NCBI RefSeq assembly: GCF_027257845.1
Contig: NZ_JAPVOT010000004.1
Coordinates: 182,935-246,934 of the forward strand
Length of the DNA: 64,000 bases
Direction of reading: 5' to 3'
Source: Alteromonas sp. BMJM2
GTDB lineage: Bacteria > Pseudomonadota > Gammaproteobacteria > Enterobacterales > Alteromonadaceae
Under the pieces are notes generated by a model. It was not told the origin of the DNA and did no database searches. It saw only the letters and a program-made list of their open reading frames with translations. A program made the translations under genes and the position numbers. This document shows, one piece after another, positions 34,535-43,852 of this stretch; position 1 is the first letter of the stretch; the number at the start of each line of letters is the position of its first letter.

Positions 34535-35467
34535 ATGCTTTCATTTATTACCAGCACCTTATTTCCCGTTCTCATCCTATTACTTTTGGGTTGGTACTTT
34601 GTACGCATCAAATGGCTTAACGATGGCTTTGTAGAATCTGGGTCTAAGTTGGTTTTTAACTTAGCCCTACCCGCGCTGTTGTTTCTCTCTATTAGTCAGT
34701 CTGATTTTTCAAAAGCGGCGAATCTACCATTGGTTGCTATCGGTCTTGTGGGTACATTGGCCATGTTTGGTGCCCTTGTGGTTCTTGCTCACTTCACCGT
34801 TACCGATACCAATGCAAAAGGCGTTGTTGTGCAGGGCGGATTTAGGGCAAATATGGGCATTATTGGCCTTGCGTATGCGGCTAATACCTACGGGCAGGAA
34901 GGGCTAGCGGCTGCCTCGGTATATATGGGTTGTATTACTATTTTGTACAATGTTTTATCGGTTTTTATTCTCAATTTTTATCAAATAGGCTTTAGTTCGC
35001 CAATTAACCAAATAAAAGGAATTGCGAAAAACCCGCTCATTTTGTCTATCGTTATGGCCCTGCCATTTTCGTACTATCAATGGCAGTTACCCGAAGTTGT
35101 GCTTAAAACTGGGGAGTACTTTGCTCAATTAACGCTTCCGCTCGCATTAATTTGTACCGGTGCCTCGTTACAGTTTCGGTCTTTTTCTAGCGATTGGTAC
35201 AACATTGTTATCACGACAATAAGTAAGTGTATTATCTATCCCGCACTGTTAGTTGGCATGGCATACATGACGGGCATAAGAGGGATGAGTTTGGGCGTGT
35301 TGCTGTTACTTTCTATCGCCCCTACGGCAGCGGCCAGCTATATCATGGTGCGAAATTTAGGTGGAGATCACCGTTTAGCCGCAAGTATTATTGCAGTAAG
35401 CACCCTAGTCTCTTTACCTATTACGGCATTGGGGTTCGGCACTTTGTCAGCGCTTGGGCTGGTGTAG
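34535..35467 (+). CDS. AEC family transporter
   Basis: 310 residues with about ten hydrophobic segments in two halves. The auxin efflux carrier family signature is visible (FNLALPALLFLSIS near residue 45, the GGFRANMGIIGLAYA crossover near 105, TLPLALICTGASLQF in the second half). Members export organic acids, auxin-like compounds or amino acids. Substrate unknown. It is convergent with the LysR gene and lies on the same side as the valine-degradation genes, so a branched organic acid is possible but unproven. Confidence 0.88.
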   Translation: MLSFITSTLFPVLILLLLGWYFVRIKWLNDGFVESGSKLVFNLALPALLFLSISQSDFSKAANLPLVAIGLVGTLAMFGALVVLAHFTVTDTNAKGVVVQGGFRANMGIIGLAYAANTYGQEGLAAASVYMGCITILYNVLSVFILNFYQIGFSSPINQIKGIAKNPLILSIVMALPFSYYQWQLPEVVLKTGEYFAQLTLPLALICTGASLQFRSFSSDWYNIVITTISKCIIYPALLVGMAYMTGIRGMSLGVLLLLSIAPTAAASYIMVRNLGGDHRLAASIIAVSTLVSLPITALGFGTLSALGLV

Positions 35468-35491
35468 CTCAAAAAGCCAGACAGTATTGAC

Positions 35492-36379
35492 CTAGCTGTC
35501 GCAGAAACGTTTACTTTCCTTTTCCACCTCGTCAGTAAGCCAGTTGATAAAGGCTTGAAAGCGAGCTTGGGAGTGGGTTTCTTTGTGGGTAGCTAACCAA
35601 AATGTACGTTTAATATGAATATCTTTTTCTAATAGTCGAGTAAGCCCTTGCTGATGCTCTGCAATAAACTTAGGCAATATACCTACCCCTGCGCCGTTAA
35701 TTAACATTTGGTATTGAGCATGAATACTTGTGCTTCTTAACGCGCTCAGCTGAGATAGTGCGGTTTCCTCAATAAATTTAAGCTGTGGGGCAAATACCAA
35801 ATCAGGCACGTAGCTTACTAGGTTAAAATGGGCGAGTTCACTAAGAGACTCTGGCTTGCCCTCTTCAACTAAAGACGCTTTGGTATACAAATATAGACAG
35901 TACTCAGTGAGCTTTTGAGTAACGAGTAACCCTTTGCTTGGCTTCTCAAGAAGAATGGCAATATCCGCTTCTCGTTTATTCAAGTTTAAAAAACCGCTCG
36001 TTGCCACCAGCTCAATACAAATACCAGGAAACAGACGCTTAAATTCGGGAAGCCGCGGGGCTAAAAACCAATTGCCAAACCCTTCTGATACGCTTACTCG
36101 AATAGTACCCGCTAGATGTGAGCGCTCATCATGTAGCTCATTTTGCGCCTCAAGAAAATAATGCTCCGCTTTCTCGATGTAGTTAACTAGCTTAACGCCA
36201 TGAGACGTTAAGACATAACCCTTATTCGTTAACTCAAATAATTTGCAGTTTAGAGAATCCTCAAGCTTTTTTACACGGCGTATAAGTGTAGTGGGATCTA
36301 ACTCAAGTCCTTTAGCTGCAATTGCTACCCGACCATTTCTCGCCAGCCCGAGAAATAGCCTCATGTCATCCCAATTCAT
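35492..36379 (-). CDS. LysR family regulator, probably of mmsAB
   Basis: 295 residues from the ATG at 36379 (MNWDDMRLFLGLARNG is the typical LysR start); a longer in-frame start is not needed. Winged helix at 1-65 (AAKGLELDPTTLIRRVKKLED, the recognition helix) and a ligand-binding periplasmic-protein-like domain (about 90-290). LysR proteins commonly regulate the divergent gene. Here mmsA starts 98 bp away, so the regulator probably responds to a valine breakdown intermediate (inference). Confidence 0.88.
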   Translation of the reverse strand: MNWDDMRLFLGLARNGRVAIAAKGLELDPTTLIRRVKKLEDSLNCKLFELTNKGYVLTSHGVKLVNYIEKAEHYFLEAQNELHDERSHLAGTIRVSVSEGFGNWFLAPRLPEFKRLFPGICIELVATSGFLNLNKREADIAILLEKPSKGLLVTQKLTEYCLYLYTKASLVEEGKPESLSELAHFNLVSYVPDLVFAPQLKFIEETALSQLSALRSTSIHAQYQMLINGAGVGILPKFIAEHQQGLTRLLEKDIHIKRTFWLATHKETHSQARFQAFINWLTDEVEKESKRFCDS

Positions 36380-36477
36380 CAATACACCTGCATTTTTACA
36401 GCACCAAGCTGTAAGTATATGTATTGATCTTGCAAACACAAGGTTTCAATATTGTAAAAAAATCTAGGAGTAATTAC

Positions 36478-37977
36478 GTGAGACAAATTAATCATTATAT
36501 CGCCGGTAAATCATACAGCGACGAGTCAGAAAGCACTGCGTCGGTTTTCGCACCAAACACAGGCGATGTTCAAGCTGAAGTATTCTTAGCCAATCAAAAT
36601 ACCTTACAAAAAGCTGTCGATTCTGCGCTAGCAGCTCAAACTGAATGGGCAGCGACTAACCCGCAGCGCCGCGCACGGGTAATGTTTAAGTTTAAAGAGC
36701 TTCTTGAAGCTAACCGCGACAGACTAGCGCAGTTATTATCAAGCGAGCACGGAAAAGTATTAAGCGATGCGCAAGGCGACATTCAGCGCGGTTTAGAAGT
36801 TATCGAATTTGCTTGCGGCATACCTCATGCTCAAAAAGGTGAATATACCGAAGGCGCAGGACCAGGCATTGATGTGTACTCTATGCGTCAGGCTTTAGGC
36901 GTGGTAGCGGGTATAACACCGTTTAACTTCCCTGCCATGATCCCAATGTGGATGTTTGGTGTGGCAATAGCGTGCGGTAACTCGTTTATTTTAAAGCCGT
37001 CTGAGCGCGATCCATCTGTACCGGTAGAGTTAGCGAAGCTAATGACAGAAGCAGGTTTACCCGACGGCGTACTCAATGTGGTTCACGGCAACAAAGAAGC
37101 CGTAGACGGCATTTTAGACCACAAAGATATCAAAGCAGTGAGCTTTGTAGGTTCAAGCGACATTGCAAACTACGTTTACGAGCGTGGAGCACGAGCTGGC
37201 AAACGAGTTCAGGCCATGGGCGGCGCTAAAAACCACGGTATTATTATGCCCGATGCCGACCTCGACCAAGTTGTCGCTGATCTTGTTGGCGCGGCATATG
37301 GATCTGCGGGCGAACGCTGTATGGCATTGCCGGTAGTAGTGCCTGTCGGTGAAGAAACGGCTGAGAAGCTTAAGGCAAAACTCATTCCAGCAATCAAAGA
37401 CATTATGGTTAGCCATTCTGAAGATCCTAATGCCCATTACGGACCTGTAGTTACCGGCGAGCACAAAGCGCGTATTGAAGGCTACATCGACCTTGCTGTT
37501 GAGGAAGGCGCAGAACTTGTTTACGACGGTCGTAACTCGCAAATCCCCAATGACAGCAAAGGCTTTTTTATCGGACCTACGTTGTTTGACCATGTAACTA
37601 AAGACATGCGTTCTTACCAAGAAGAGATTTTTGGCCCGGTACTGCAAATTGTACGAGCTAACGATTTTAATGAAGCGGTTAATCTTGCCAGCGAGCATCA
37701 ATACGGTAACGGTGTAGCCATGTACACCCGTAACGGTCACGCGGCCCGTGAATTTGCCCAGCGAGTCAACGTGGGCATGGTGGGTATTAATGTACCTATC
37801 CCGGTGCCTGTTGCTTATCACACCTTTGGTGGGTGGAAGCGCTCTTCATTTGGAGACACTAACCAGCACGGTATGGAAGGCGTTAAATTCTGGACGAAAG
37901 TGAAAACTATCACCCAGCGCTGGCCCGACGGTTCTGACACCAACGATAACGCGTTTGTCATCCCTACCATGGGCTAA
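36478..37977 (+). CDS. mmsA: Methylmalonate-semialdehyde dehydrogenase (CoA-acylating)
   Basis: 499 residues from the GTG at 36478, which follows TAGGAG; this gives the expected start RQINHYIAGKSY. NAD- and CoA-dependent aldehyde dehydrogenase that converts (methyl)malonate semialdehyde to propionyl- or acetyl-CoA in valine and inositol breakdown. Catalytic cysteine near residue 281 in AGERCMALP; CoA-acylating members lack the usual general-base glutamate, as here. PFNFPAMIPMWMFGVAIA and SFVGSSDIANYVYERG are family hallmarks. Operon with mmsB 46 bases downstream, divergent from a LysR gene. Confidence 0.95.
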   Translation: MRQINHYIAGKSYSDESESTASVFAPNTGDVQAEVFLANQNTLQKAVDSALAAQTEWAATNPQRRARVMFKFKELLEANRDRLAQLLSSEHGKVLSDAQGDIQRGLEVIEFACGIPHAQKGEYTEGAGPGIDVYSMRQALGVVAGITPFNFPAMIPMWMFGVAIACGNSFILKPSERDPSVPVELAKLMTEAGLPDGVLNVVHGNKEAVDGILDHKDIKAVSFVGSSDIANYVYERGARAGKRVQAMGGAKNHGIIMPDADLDQVVADLVGAAYGSAGERCMALPVVVPVGEETAEKLKAKLIPAIKDIMVSHSEDPNAHYGPVVTGEHKARIEGYIDLAVEEGAELVYDGRNSQIPNDSKGFFIGPTLFDHVTKDMRSYQEEIFGPVLQIVRANDFNEAVNLASEHQYGNGVAMYTRNGHAAREFAQRVNVGMVGINVPIPVPVAYHTFGGWKRSSFGDTNQHGMEGVKFWTKVKTITQRWPDGSDTNDNAFVIPTMG

Positions 37978-38023
37978 TGAGATAACACGCCCTCGATAAC
38001 ACGTAGGATAAGGAATGTAAAAG

Positions 38024-38899
38024 ATGACTACAGTTGCAATTATTGGCCTAGGTAACATGGGCTCTGGCATGGCCGACAACCTGGTAAAAGGCAATTTTGA
38101 TGTAACGGCGTTCGACCTTAGCGAGGCCGCGCTAGACAAAGCTAAAGGGTTTGGCTGTAAGGTCGCATCATCTGCGGTTGACGCTGTAAAAGGCGCTGAA
38201 ATCGTAGTAACCATGCTGCCTGCTGGAAAGCATGTGCACGATATATACGCCAATCAAATACTGGCTAATGTGGATAAAGATACGTTGCTAATAGACTGCT
38301 CAACCATTGATGTGGGCACAGCAAAGGCAGTATCTGAATTAGCTGAAAGCCACGGACTTAAGATGCTAGATGCCCCTGTTTCAGGTGGAACAGCGGCGGC
38401 AGCGGCGGGAACGCTTACCTTTATGGTGGGCGGTGATGCCGATGCATTTGAAAAAGCGCAGGGCGTACTCGGTGCAATGGGCAAGAAAATTGTCCATGCA
38501 GGAGGCCATGGCGCAGGTCAAGCAGCTAAAATTTGCAACAACATGTTGTTAGGTGCCTCAATGATAGCCACCTGCGAAAGTCTGCAGCTAGCGCAAAAAC
38601 TAGGCTTAGACCCTCAAGTGTTTTTTGATATTGCGTCTAATGCCTCCGGTCAAACGTGGTCATTAACCACGTACTGCCCAGTAAAAGGTGTAGGTCCGCA
38701 AAGCCCAGCTGATAAAGATTTTGCTGGCGGCTTTGCCTCAGCTCTTATGCTTAAAGACTTAACGCTAGCCATGCAGGGCGCTGAAGGGGTTGATGCTCAA
38801 GTGCCTATGGGCAAACTTGCGGCCAAGTGGTTTGAGCAACACTGTGATGAAGGCAATGGCTCACTCGATTTTTCATCGATTATCAATAAGCTTGCCTAA
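38024..38899 (+). CDS. mmsB: 3-hydroxyisobutyrate dehydrogenase
   Basis: 291 residues. N-terminal NAD-binding Rossmann fold (IIGLGNMGSGMADNLVKG), substrate motif DAPVSGGTAAAAAGTLTFMVGG, catalytic lysine region GHGAGQAAKICNNMLLG. Oxidises 3-hydroxyisobutyrate to methylmalonate semialdehyde, the substrate of MmsA encoded just upstream. Together they finish valine degradation. The two genes are followed by a strong terminator. Confidence 0.95.
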   Translation: MTTVAIIGLGNMGSGMADNLVKGNFDVTAFDLSEAALDKAKGFGCKVASSAVDAVKGAEIVVTMLPAGKHVHDIYANQILANVDKDTLLIDCSTIDVGTAKAVSELAESHGLKMLDAPVSGGTAAAAAGTLTFMVGGDADAFEKAQGVLGAMGKKIVHAGGHGAGQAAKICNNMLLGASMIATCESLQLAQKLGLDPQVFFDIASNASGQTWSLTTYCPVKGVGPQSPADKDFAGGFASALMLKDLTLAMQGAEGVDAQVPMGKLAAKWFEQHCDEGNGSLDFSSIINKLA

Positions 38900-38953
38900 G
38901 CTAGCCTGTAAACTTCACGCTTCAGAGCTTGAAATATTTAAAAACTAAGCCAC

Positions 38954-39007
38954 AAAAAAACCGATATTGAGCGTCACGTTGTGGACATATCAATATCGGC
39001 TTTTTTT
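38954..39007. terminator. Bidirectional terminator
   Basis: CCGATATTGA at 38961-38970 pairs with TCAATATCGG at 38990-38999. Seven T follow on the + strand (39001-39007) and seven on the - strand (38960-38954). It ends both mmsAB and the converging lactate dehydrogenase gene. Confidence 0.9.
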
Positions 39008-39096
39008 ATTTTTAACAATTTGAAGTCTGTTGTTAAGGCTTGTGGTTAACACCGCTTAGCTAAACCTGCTTCTTTATAACTGTCTTTTATAACTGC

Positions 39097-40830
39097 TTAG
39101 TCGTGACCGCCACAACAGCCACCAGCTTCATCAGCCCAGTTTTTAAACTTCGTGGTTTTACCGATACCTGGGTTAAAGCTATTTGTTGGGTCGAGCTCTC
39201 TATAGAAGTTACGCAATGTTTCTTTGGCTGCATACTCGTGCCCCACGTTGTGCTCGGCTGGATATTCCGCCTTGCGTTCATCAAAAGTGCTTAATATCTT
39301 ATTTTTTAGCGCTTTTGCATCAGCGCCTTTTTTGACAATGTAATTTTGATGCATCACGTGGCAAAACAGATGGCCGTAATACAGTTTCGTGTCTATCTGC
39401 TCATCAATATCTTTAGGGAGCACTTCAAACCATGCGGGGTCGTTACGGCGAAGGGCCACATCTATCGTCATCATAGCGCCCACCTCCTTGCCGTGCATAA
39501 TGTGATAACGACCAATTGCACCACCGGCTACAAAACGATGAAGTATCGCTTTGTCGGCTTCATCCTCGGTACATTCGAAATAGCCACCTTCGTTGTTTTT
39601 GAAAAATTCATTAAGGTATTGGCGAGCTTCATCAACACCCTCATTACTCATTTCTAAAATCCAGTGGTGCTGGTATTTATCTCTGAATTCATCCATGCGT
39701 TTGGGCAAATGATTGGGAAACAAATAGCTAAAAGCCTGCATAACACGGTCTGACATTTTATTGGGTAAAAAACCTAACTTATCCGCAAACGCATCGAATT
39801 TACGTTTAAACGCAAACAGTCGAGGGATAAACTTTGCACCCAGCTTATTGATAACAATGAACATGTCTTTACCGTATTTCTTCGACACGTCGTAACAGTC
39901 CCGATGCAAATACTCACCGGAATCTGGTAAATGCTTAAAAGTAGAGAGGATATCTCTGCGAACCGAAGTAAATACGTTCGCATCGTTTGACCCCACATAA
40001 AACACCTGTTTTTTGTCAGGTATAGGGAAGGTATCTAAGCGAACAGCAAATACGGCAAGTTTTCCCGCACATCCAGAGGCATCGTGCAGCCTGCGACCGT
40101 CATTGTTATAGCGCGATGGTGTGTCTGAATCGACGTCTCGCACCCTAGCATCGTATTCATTGTCCGACGCCCTTGCGTCAGGCTGCTCTACATCAGAATC
40201 TGTCCAACGTTTGTTTTCTAGATTCTCGAGGATTTCTTCAGGATCATTGCCCAATTTGATGCCGAGGTTATTCACCAATGAGAGCGTGCCGTCTGCGTCA
40301 ATTTGTGCAAATAAAGCAAGCTCTGTATAGGCTGGCCCGCGCTTAACAAGCGCCCCGCCGGAATTATTACAAATGCCGCCTACTATTGATGCGCCGATGC
40401 ATGAAGAGCCAATCACCGAATGTGGCTCTCGACCATAGGGCGCTAACTGCTCTTCTAAACCAAATAACGTACTGCCTGCAAGACCGACTATTTGCTTGCC
40501 CTCGTTCACTAACTGAATATCGTCGATACGCATAGTGCTGATGATAACGAGCGGTCTATCGTACTCTTTTCCATCAGGCGTAGAGCCGCCAGTAAGGCCT
40601 GTATTTGCTGCCTGCATAATCACTGCTACGTCTGCGTCGACACACAGCTTTAGCACTCGCCAAATTTCCACCAACGAACCTGGGCGCACAACCGCAAGCG
40701 CTTCACCAGAACCAAAGCGAATGCCTTTACAGTAAGGCTGCTTTTTTGCTGGGTCAGTAAGTAAATAAGATTGTCCAACAACATTTTGCATAGACGCAAT
40801 CAACGACTGGGTATCAAGGTGCACGGCCAT
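39097..40830 (-). CDS. dld: Quinone-dependent D-lactate dehydrogenase
   Basis: 577 residues from ATG 40830, matching the E. coli Dld start (LTDPAKK..Y.KG.R.G.GEALAV); a longer in-frame start exists. Peripheral membrane FAD enzyme that oxidises D-lactate to pyruvate and passes electrons to quinone. FAD-binding domain with MQAANTGLTGGSTP and IGSSCIGASIVGGICNNSGG; cap and membrane-binding regions (GEYLHRDCYDVSKKYGKD); C-terminal AEHNVGHEY and DPTNSFNPGIGK. The last ten residues (DEAGGCCGGHD) are a Cys/Gly-rich tail not present in E. coli. Single gene. Confidence 0.95.
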   Translation of the reverse strand: MAVHLDTQSLIASMQNVVGQSYLLTDPAKKQPYCKGIRFGSGEALAVVRPGSLVEIWRVLKLCVDADVAVIMQAANTGLTGGSTPDGKEYDRPLVIISTMRIDDIQLVNEGKQIVGLAGSTLFGLEEQLAPYGREPHSVIGSSCIGASIVGGICNNSGGALVKRGPAYTELALFAQIDADGTLSLVNNLGIKLGNDPEEILENLENKRWTDSDVEQPDARASDNEYDARVRDVDSDTPSRYNNDGRRLHDASGCAGKLAVFAVRLDTFPIPDKKQVFYVGSNDANVFTSVRRDILSTFKHLPDSGEYLHRDCYDVSKKYGKDMFIVINKLGAKFIPRLFAFKRKFDAFADKLGFLPNKMSDRVMQAFSYLFPNHLPKRMDEFRDKYQHHWILEMSNEGVDEARQYLNEFFKNNEGGYFECTEDEADKAILHRFVAGGAIGRYHIMHGKEVGAMMTIDVALRRNDPAWFEVLPKDIDEQIDTKLYYGHLFCHVMHQNYIVKKGADAKALKNKILSTFDERKAEYPAEHNVGHEYAAKETLRNFYRELDPTNSFNPGIGKTTKFKNWADEAGGCCGGHD

Positions 40831-41057
40831 GGGTCTCTCTACGTTAAAACAGAAATTCTTCGCTGGTGAGGAACTATACACGAAAGCTAAATAGAACAAA
40901 GAGGGAACCGTTAGGTTCTTAATACAATTTACTTATATTTAATGAGCCTAAAACTGGTAAACGCATAAGCTTTTTTAAAGCGTAGCGTTGAATATGCGGT
41001 TCCTAGTTGAGTTGTGATACATTGAATGCAGACAACATATTCACATGACATCGTAAA

Positions 41058-41900
41058 ATGAAATCAACAACTCAGCACCTTCTACAATTTCTATTAACCG
41101 TAATGATGATAACCGCCCTATCCTCACTGCTATTTGCTACATCAACAATGGCGGCCAATAGCAAAAGTAGCGATGATGGTAGTGATAAAAGTACGCTCTC
41201 TTATACGCCTAGCGAATCTCCTTTACAGGATGTGATTGATGCACAAGAGAAAGCAAAAAATAGCGACACGCTTTTATTGGTAGTGTTGGGTGCTCAATGG
41301 TGTCATGACAGTACAGGTCTAGCCTCGCACTTTGAATCAGAAGCACTTCAACCTATTTTAGAAAAGTATTACACCACCCTGCTTGTGGATGTTGGCTTAC
41401 TAGAGGATAGACGTAACATTACCAAGCGGTTTGATTACCCCATTTACTATGCCACACCCACAGTAATGATCGTTGAACCTAACACAGGAACCTTACTTAA
41501 TCGCGCCAGTATGGCGAGGTGGGCACATGCTGATAGCATTCCGCTTATTGATTATGTTGAATATTTTACCGCTCATGGAGAATTAAGTGAGCACGAAATC
41601 GCTATATTGCAGTCTTATACTCCAACGCCTGAAGAGATGTCTTATAACGAACAGTATGCTGCTCGTTTACAGGCAGCCTACGAGGAGCTATCACCTTTGT
41701 TAAAGGATGATATCAAGGGTGACTTAGAAGGTGACACAATGGACAATTTTTACGCTATGTGGAAAGAAGTTCGCCAGTTTCGTGCGACTTTGCAAAAAGA
41801 GCTAATGGAACGAACTCAAGCACAACTAAACCCAAGTGAAGGGGTGTTAGAAACCAAAAAGGCCACACTCAATGAGCATGGCCCTTTTTCATGGCAGTGA
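41058..41900 (+). CDS. Exported thioredoxin-fold protein with a CxDS active-site variant
   Basis: 280 residues. N-terminal hydrophobic signal (about 10-33, ending SMAA-N). A thioredoxin-like domain (about 65-165): LLVVLGAQWCHDSTGLA has Cys-His-Asp-Ser where thioredoxins have Cys-x-x-Cys, and the cis-proline region ATPTVMIVEP is present. One active-site cysteine suggests a monothiol or non-redox role. The C-terminal 100 residues are helical and charged. Function is not recognised. A terminator-like hairpin lies in the last codons. Confidence 0.75.
   Translation: MKSTTQHLLQFLLTVMMITALSSLLFATSTMAANSKSSDDGSDKSTLSYTPSESPLQDVIDAQEKAKNSDTLLLVVLGAQWCHDSTGLASHFESEALQPILEKYYTTLLVDVGLLEDRRNITKRFDYPIYYATPTVMIVEPNTGTLLNRASMARWAHADSIPLIDYVEYFTAHGELSEHEIAILQSYTPTPEEMSYNEQYAARLQAAYEELSPLLKDDIKGDLEGDTMDNFYAMWKEVRQFRATLQKELMERTQAQLNPSEGVLETKKATLNEHGPFSWQ
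41857..41889 (+). terminator. Terminator hairpin inside the end of the thioredoxin-fold gene
   Basis: AAAAAGGCCA ... TGGCCCTTTTT forms an imperfect stem with an A-run before and a T-run after, ending about 12 bases before the TGA stop. In principle it could terminate from either side. Confidence 0.5.
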
Positions 41901-41906
41901 CCCGTC

Positions 41907-41942
41907 CTAAATAGCGTGCTAAATAGCGCCCTAAATAGCGTA
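41907..41942. repeat. Three tandem copies of a 12-bp repeat
   Basis: CTAAATAGCG followed by two variable bases occurs at 41907, 41919 and 41931. The array fills the gap between the thioredoxin-fold gene and the convergent rhlE stop codon. Confidence 0.88.
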
Positions 41943-43367
41943 TTAAGCGTTTTGAGGCTTTGAACGTCTGGCGGCAGAATGACTGCTGCCGTTACCTTTA
42001 GACTGACTTTGGCCCGCAGAATTACCGCGATTGCCACCTTCCGTATTTGATGAGCTGCGTCGCTTGTTTTTAAACTGAGCTCCAGTTTTATTTGCACCGC
42101 TTTTATTAGCCCCGCCTCGATTTGCGCTTCGTCCATTCTCAGAACCCTGAGAGCGATTTGCACTATCAAACGTTTTTGCCGCTTTAGGCTTCTTAGGCTT
42201 TTTCGGCGCAGACAATGTGGTGACAGGAACCGGCACTTGGGGTGCAAACCCTTCTAACGTCTCTCTTGGCAGCAGTTTTTGTATAAGGGTTTCAATATCT
42301 TTAAGACTTTGAAGTTCATCTACACTGACAAAAGACCATGCCTGTCCACTTGAGCCTGCTCTTCCCGTTCTACCAATTCGATGAACATAGTCTGCAGGCG
42401 TATTGGGCAAATCAAGATTCACAACAATAGGTAGTTCACTAATGTCGATGCCTCGAGCGGCGATGTCGGTTGCTACCAATACGTTAATGTCGCCTGATTT
42501 AAAATCTGATAGTGCTTTGGTTCTCGCACCCTGGCTTTTATTACCATGAATAGCGGCAGCTGGAATCTTCGCTTTCGACAGTTTATCGGCAACGCGATTG
42601 GCACCATGCTTGGTACGGCTGAATACGAGTACCTGGCTCCACTTTTCCTGCTTAATTAAGCTGATAAGTGCTGAGGTCTTTTTAGACTTGTCGACAGTAA
42701 TCAAATGCTGTTTTACTGAGTCTACAGTCGTGTTTGCTGGCGCCGTAGAGATGTGAACTGGATCGCGAGTAATTGTTTGCGCTAATGCTGTAATTTCTGG
42801 TGAAAATGTGGCAGAGAAAAGTAGGCTTTGACGCTTCGCGGGCAACAGTTTAAGTACTTTTTTAATGTCGTGGATAAAACCCATGTCCAACATTCTATCT
42901 GCTTCATCTAACACAAGTACTTCTAGCTGAGAAAACTTCACAGCATTTTGTTGATATAAATCGAGAAGACGGCCTGGGGTGGCAATAAGCACATCAACAC
43001 CTTTTCTCAACTTCATCATTTGCGGGTTTATACCTACACCACCAAATACAACTGCCGTCGTTAACGGCACAAAAGTGCTAAACGAACGAATACTTTCTTC
43101 AACCTGGGCGGCTAGCTCTCGAGTAGGTGTCAGCACTAAGGCTCTAATATTATTACCCGACGCTTTTTTACCATCTAATAGATTGTGCAATATAGGCAAC
43201 CCAAACCCTGCAGTTTTTCCGGTTCCGGTTTGCGCAGCAGCAAGTACATCTTTCCCTTCCATCACGACGGGAATTGCTTTTTCTTGAATAGGTGATGGTT
43301 TGCTAAACCCTTGTTTTTCGATTGCTTTCAACAACGGCTCGGCAAGCCCTAGCTGGGAAAATGACAT
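41943..43367 (-). CDS. rhlE: DEAD-box ATP-dependent RNA helicase, RhlE type
   Basis: 474 residues. Two RecA domains with all motifs: Q motif ([13 protein letters not shown]), [38 protein letters not shown], then [23 protein letters not shown] and [12 protein letters not shown]. The C-terminus (about 390-474) is a low-complexity tail rich in Ser, Gly, Asn, Arg and Lys, as in RhlE-group helicases, used for RNA binding. It unwinds RNA in ribosome assembly or mRNA decay, often at low temperature. Gene name by domain pattern; SrmB or DeaD are less likely. Confidence 0.92.
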   Translation of the reverse strand: MSFSQLGLAEPLLKAIEKQGFSKPSPIQEKAIPVVMEGKDVLAAAQTGTGKTAGFGLPILHNLLDGKKASGNNIRALVLTPTRELAAQVEESIRSFSTFVPLTTAVVFGGVGINPQMMKLRKGVDVLIATPGRLLDLYQQNAVKFSQLEVLVLDEADRMLDMGFIHDIKKVLKLLPAKRQSLLFSATFSPEITALAQTITRDPVHISTAPANTTVDSVKQHLITVDKSKKTSALISLIKQEKWSQVLVFSRTKHGANRVADKLSKAKIPAAAIHGNKSQGARTKALSDFKSGDINVLVATDIAARGIDISELPIVVNLDLPNTPADYVHRIGRTGRAGSSGQAWSFVSVDELQSLKDIETLIQKLLPRETLEGFAPQVPVPVTTLSAPKKPKKPKAAKTFDSANRSQGSENGRSANRGGANKSGANKTGAQFKNKRRSSSNTEGGNRGNSAGQSQSKGNGSSHSAARRSKPQNA

Positions 43368-43852
43368 TAAATAACTAACTCCTGAAAAATTGTTGCTTTG
43401 TCTGATAAAGCAGTAGGTACCTTTGGGTGAAGCGAGAATGCCGTTTTGCTAACCGATGGGCTATTTTGCTAACCGATGGGTTTAAAATATAAAGGGGATG
43501 ACCAAGGCACCGAAGCGACTTAAAAAGCTCTTTTGATTTATAGTACAAGATGGAATAAACGCACGCTACTATCCTGTCAAAGCGCGCGCGGAGTCTATCA
43601 TTTAAAGCGCATCATAACCAGCACACTTTTTAAGCATTGCGCTTGTGAACATGGTTATTTATCGCTTTTAAGGTAATTTAGTCACTGTGCTAGACTAAGT
43701 CATGTTTATCTAAACAACGCACAAACTGTTTGAAAATCCTATAGGCAAAAATAAACAGCCCCTATGATAAATAAACCTTTACCAAATCTTCCATTCAGTA
43801 TAAAACCCGTTTTCTGCATACATACTCGTATGCTCTTGGAGAAAATTTAAGA
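43368..43852. other. Long divergent leader region with a 17-bp direct repeat
   Basis: 485 bases between rhlE (-) and the MscS-type gene (+). TTTTGCTAACCGATGGG occurs twice at 43444-43460 and 43464-43480, with a 20-bp period, about 80 bp upstream of rhlE. A long leader is common before cold-induced helicase genes (known for related families), but no regulatory RNA fold was established here. No gene seen. Confidence 0.55.
43444..43480. repeat. 17-bp direct repeat in the rhlE leader
   Basis: Two exact copies of TTTTGCTAACCGATGGG separated by CTA. Could be a duplicated protein-binding site or a simple replication slippage product. Confidence 0.9.

Noticed and set aside
37153..37821. 222-codon frame on the - strand inside mmsA
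   Set aside because: It lies fully opposite a clear catalytic gene; the translation has no family pattern.
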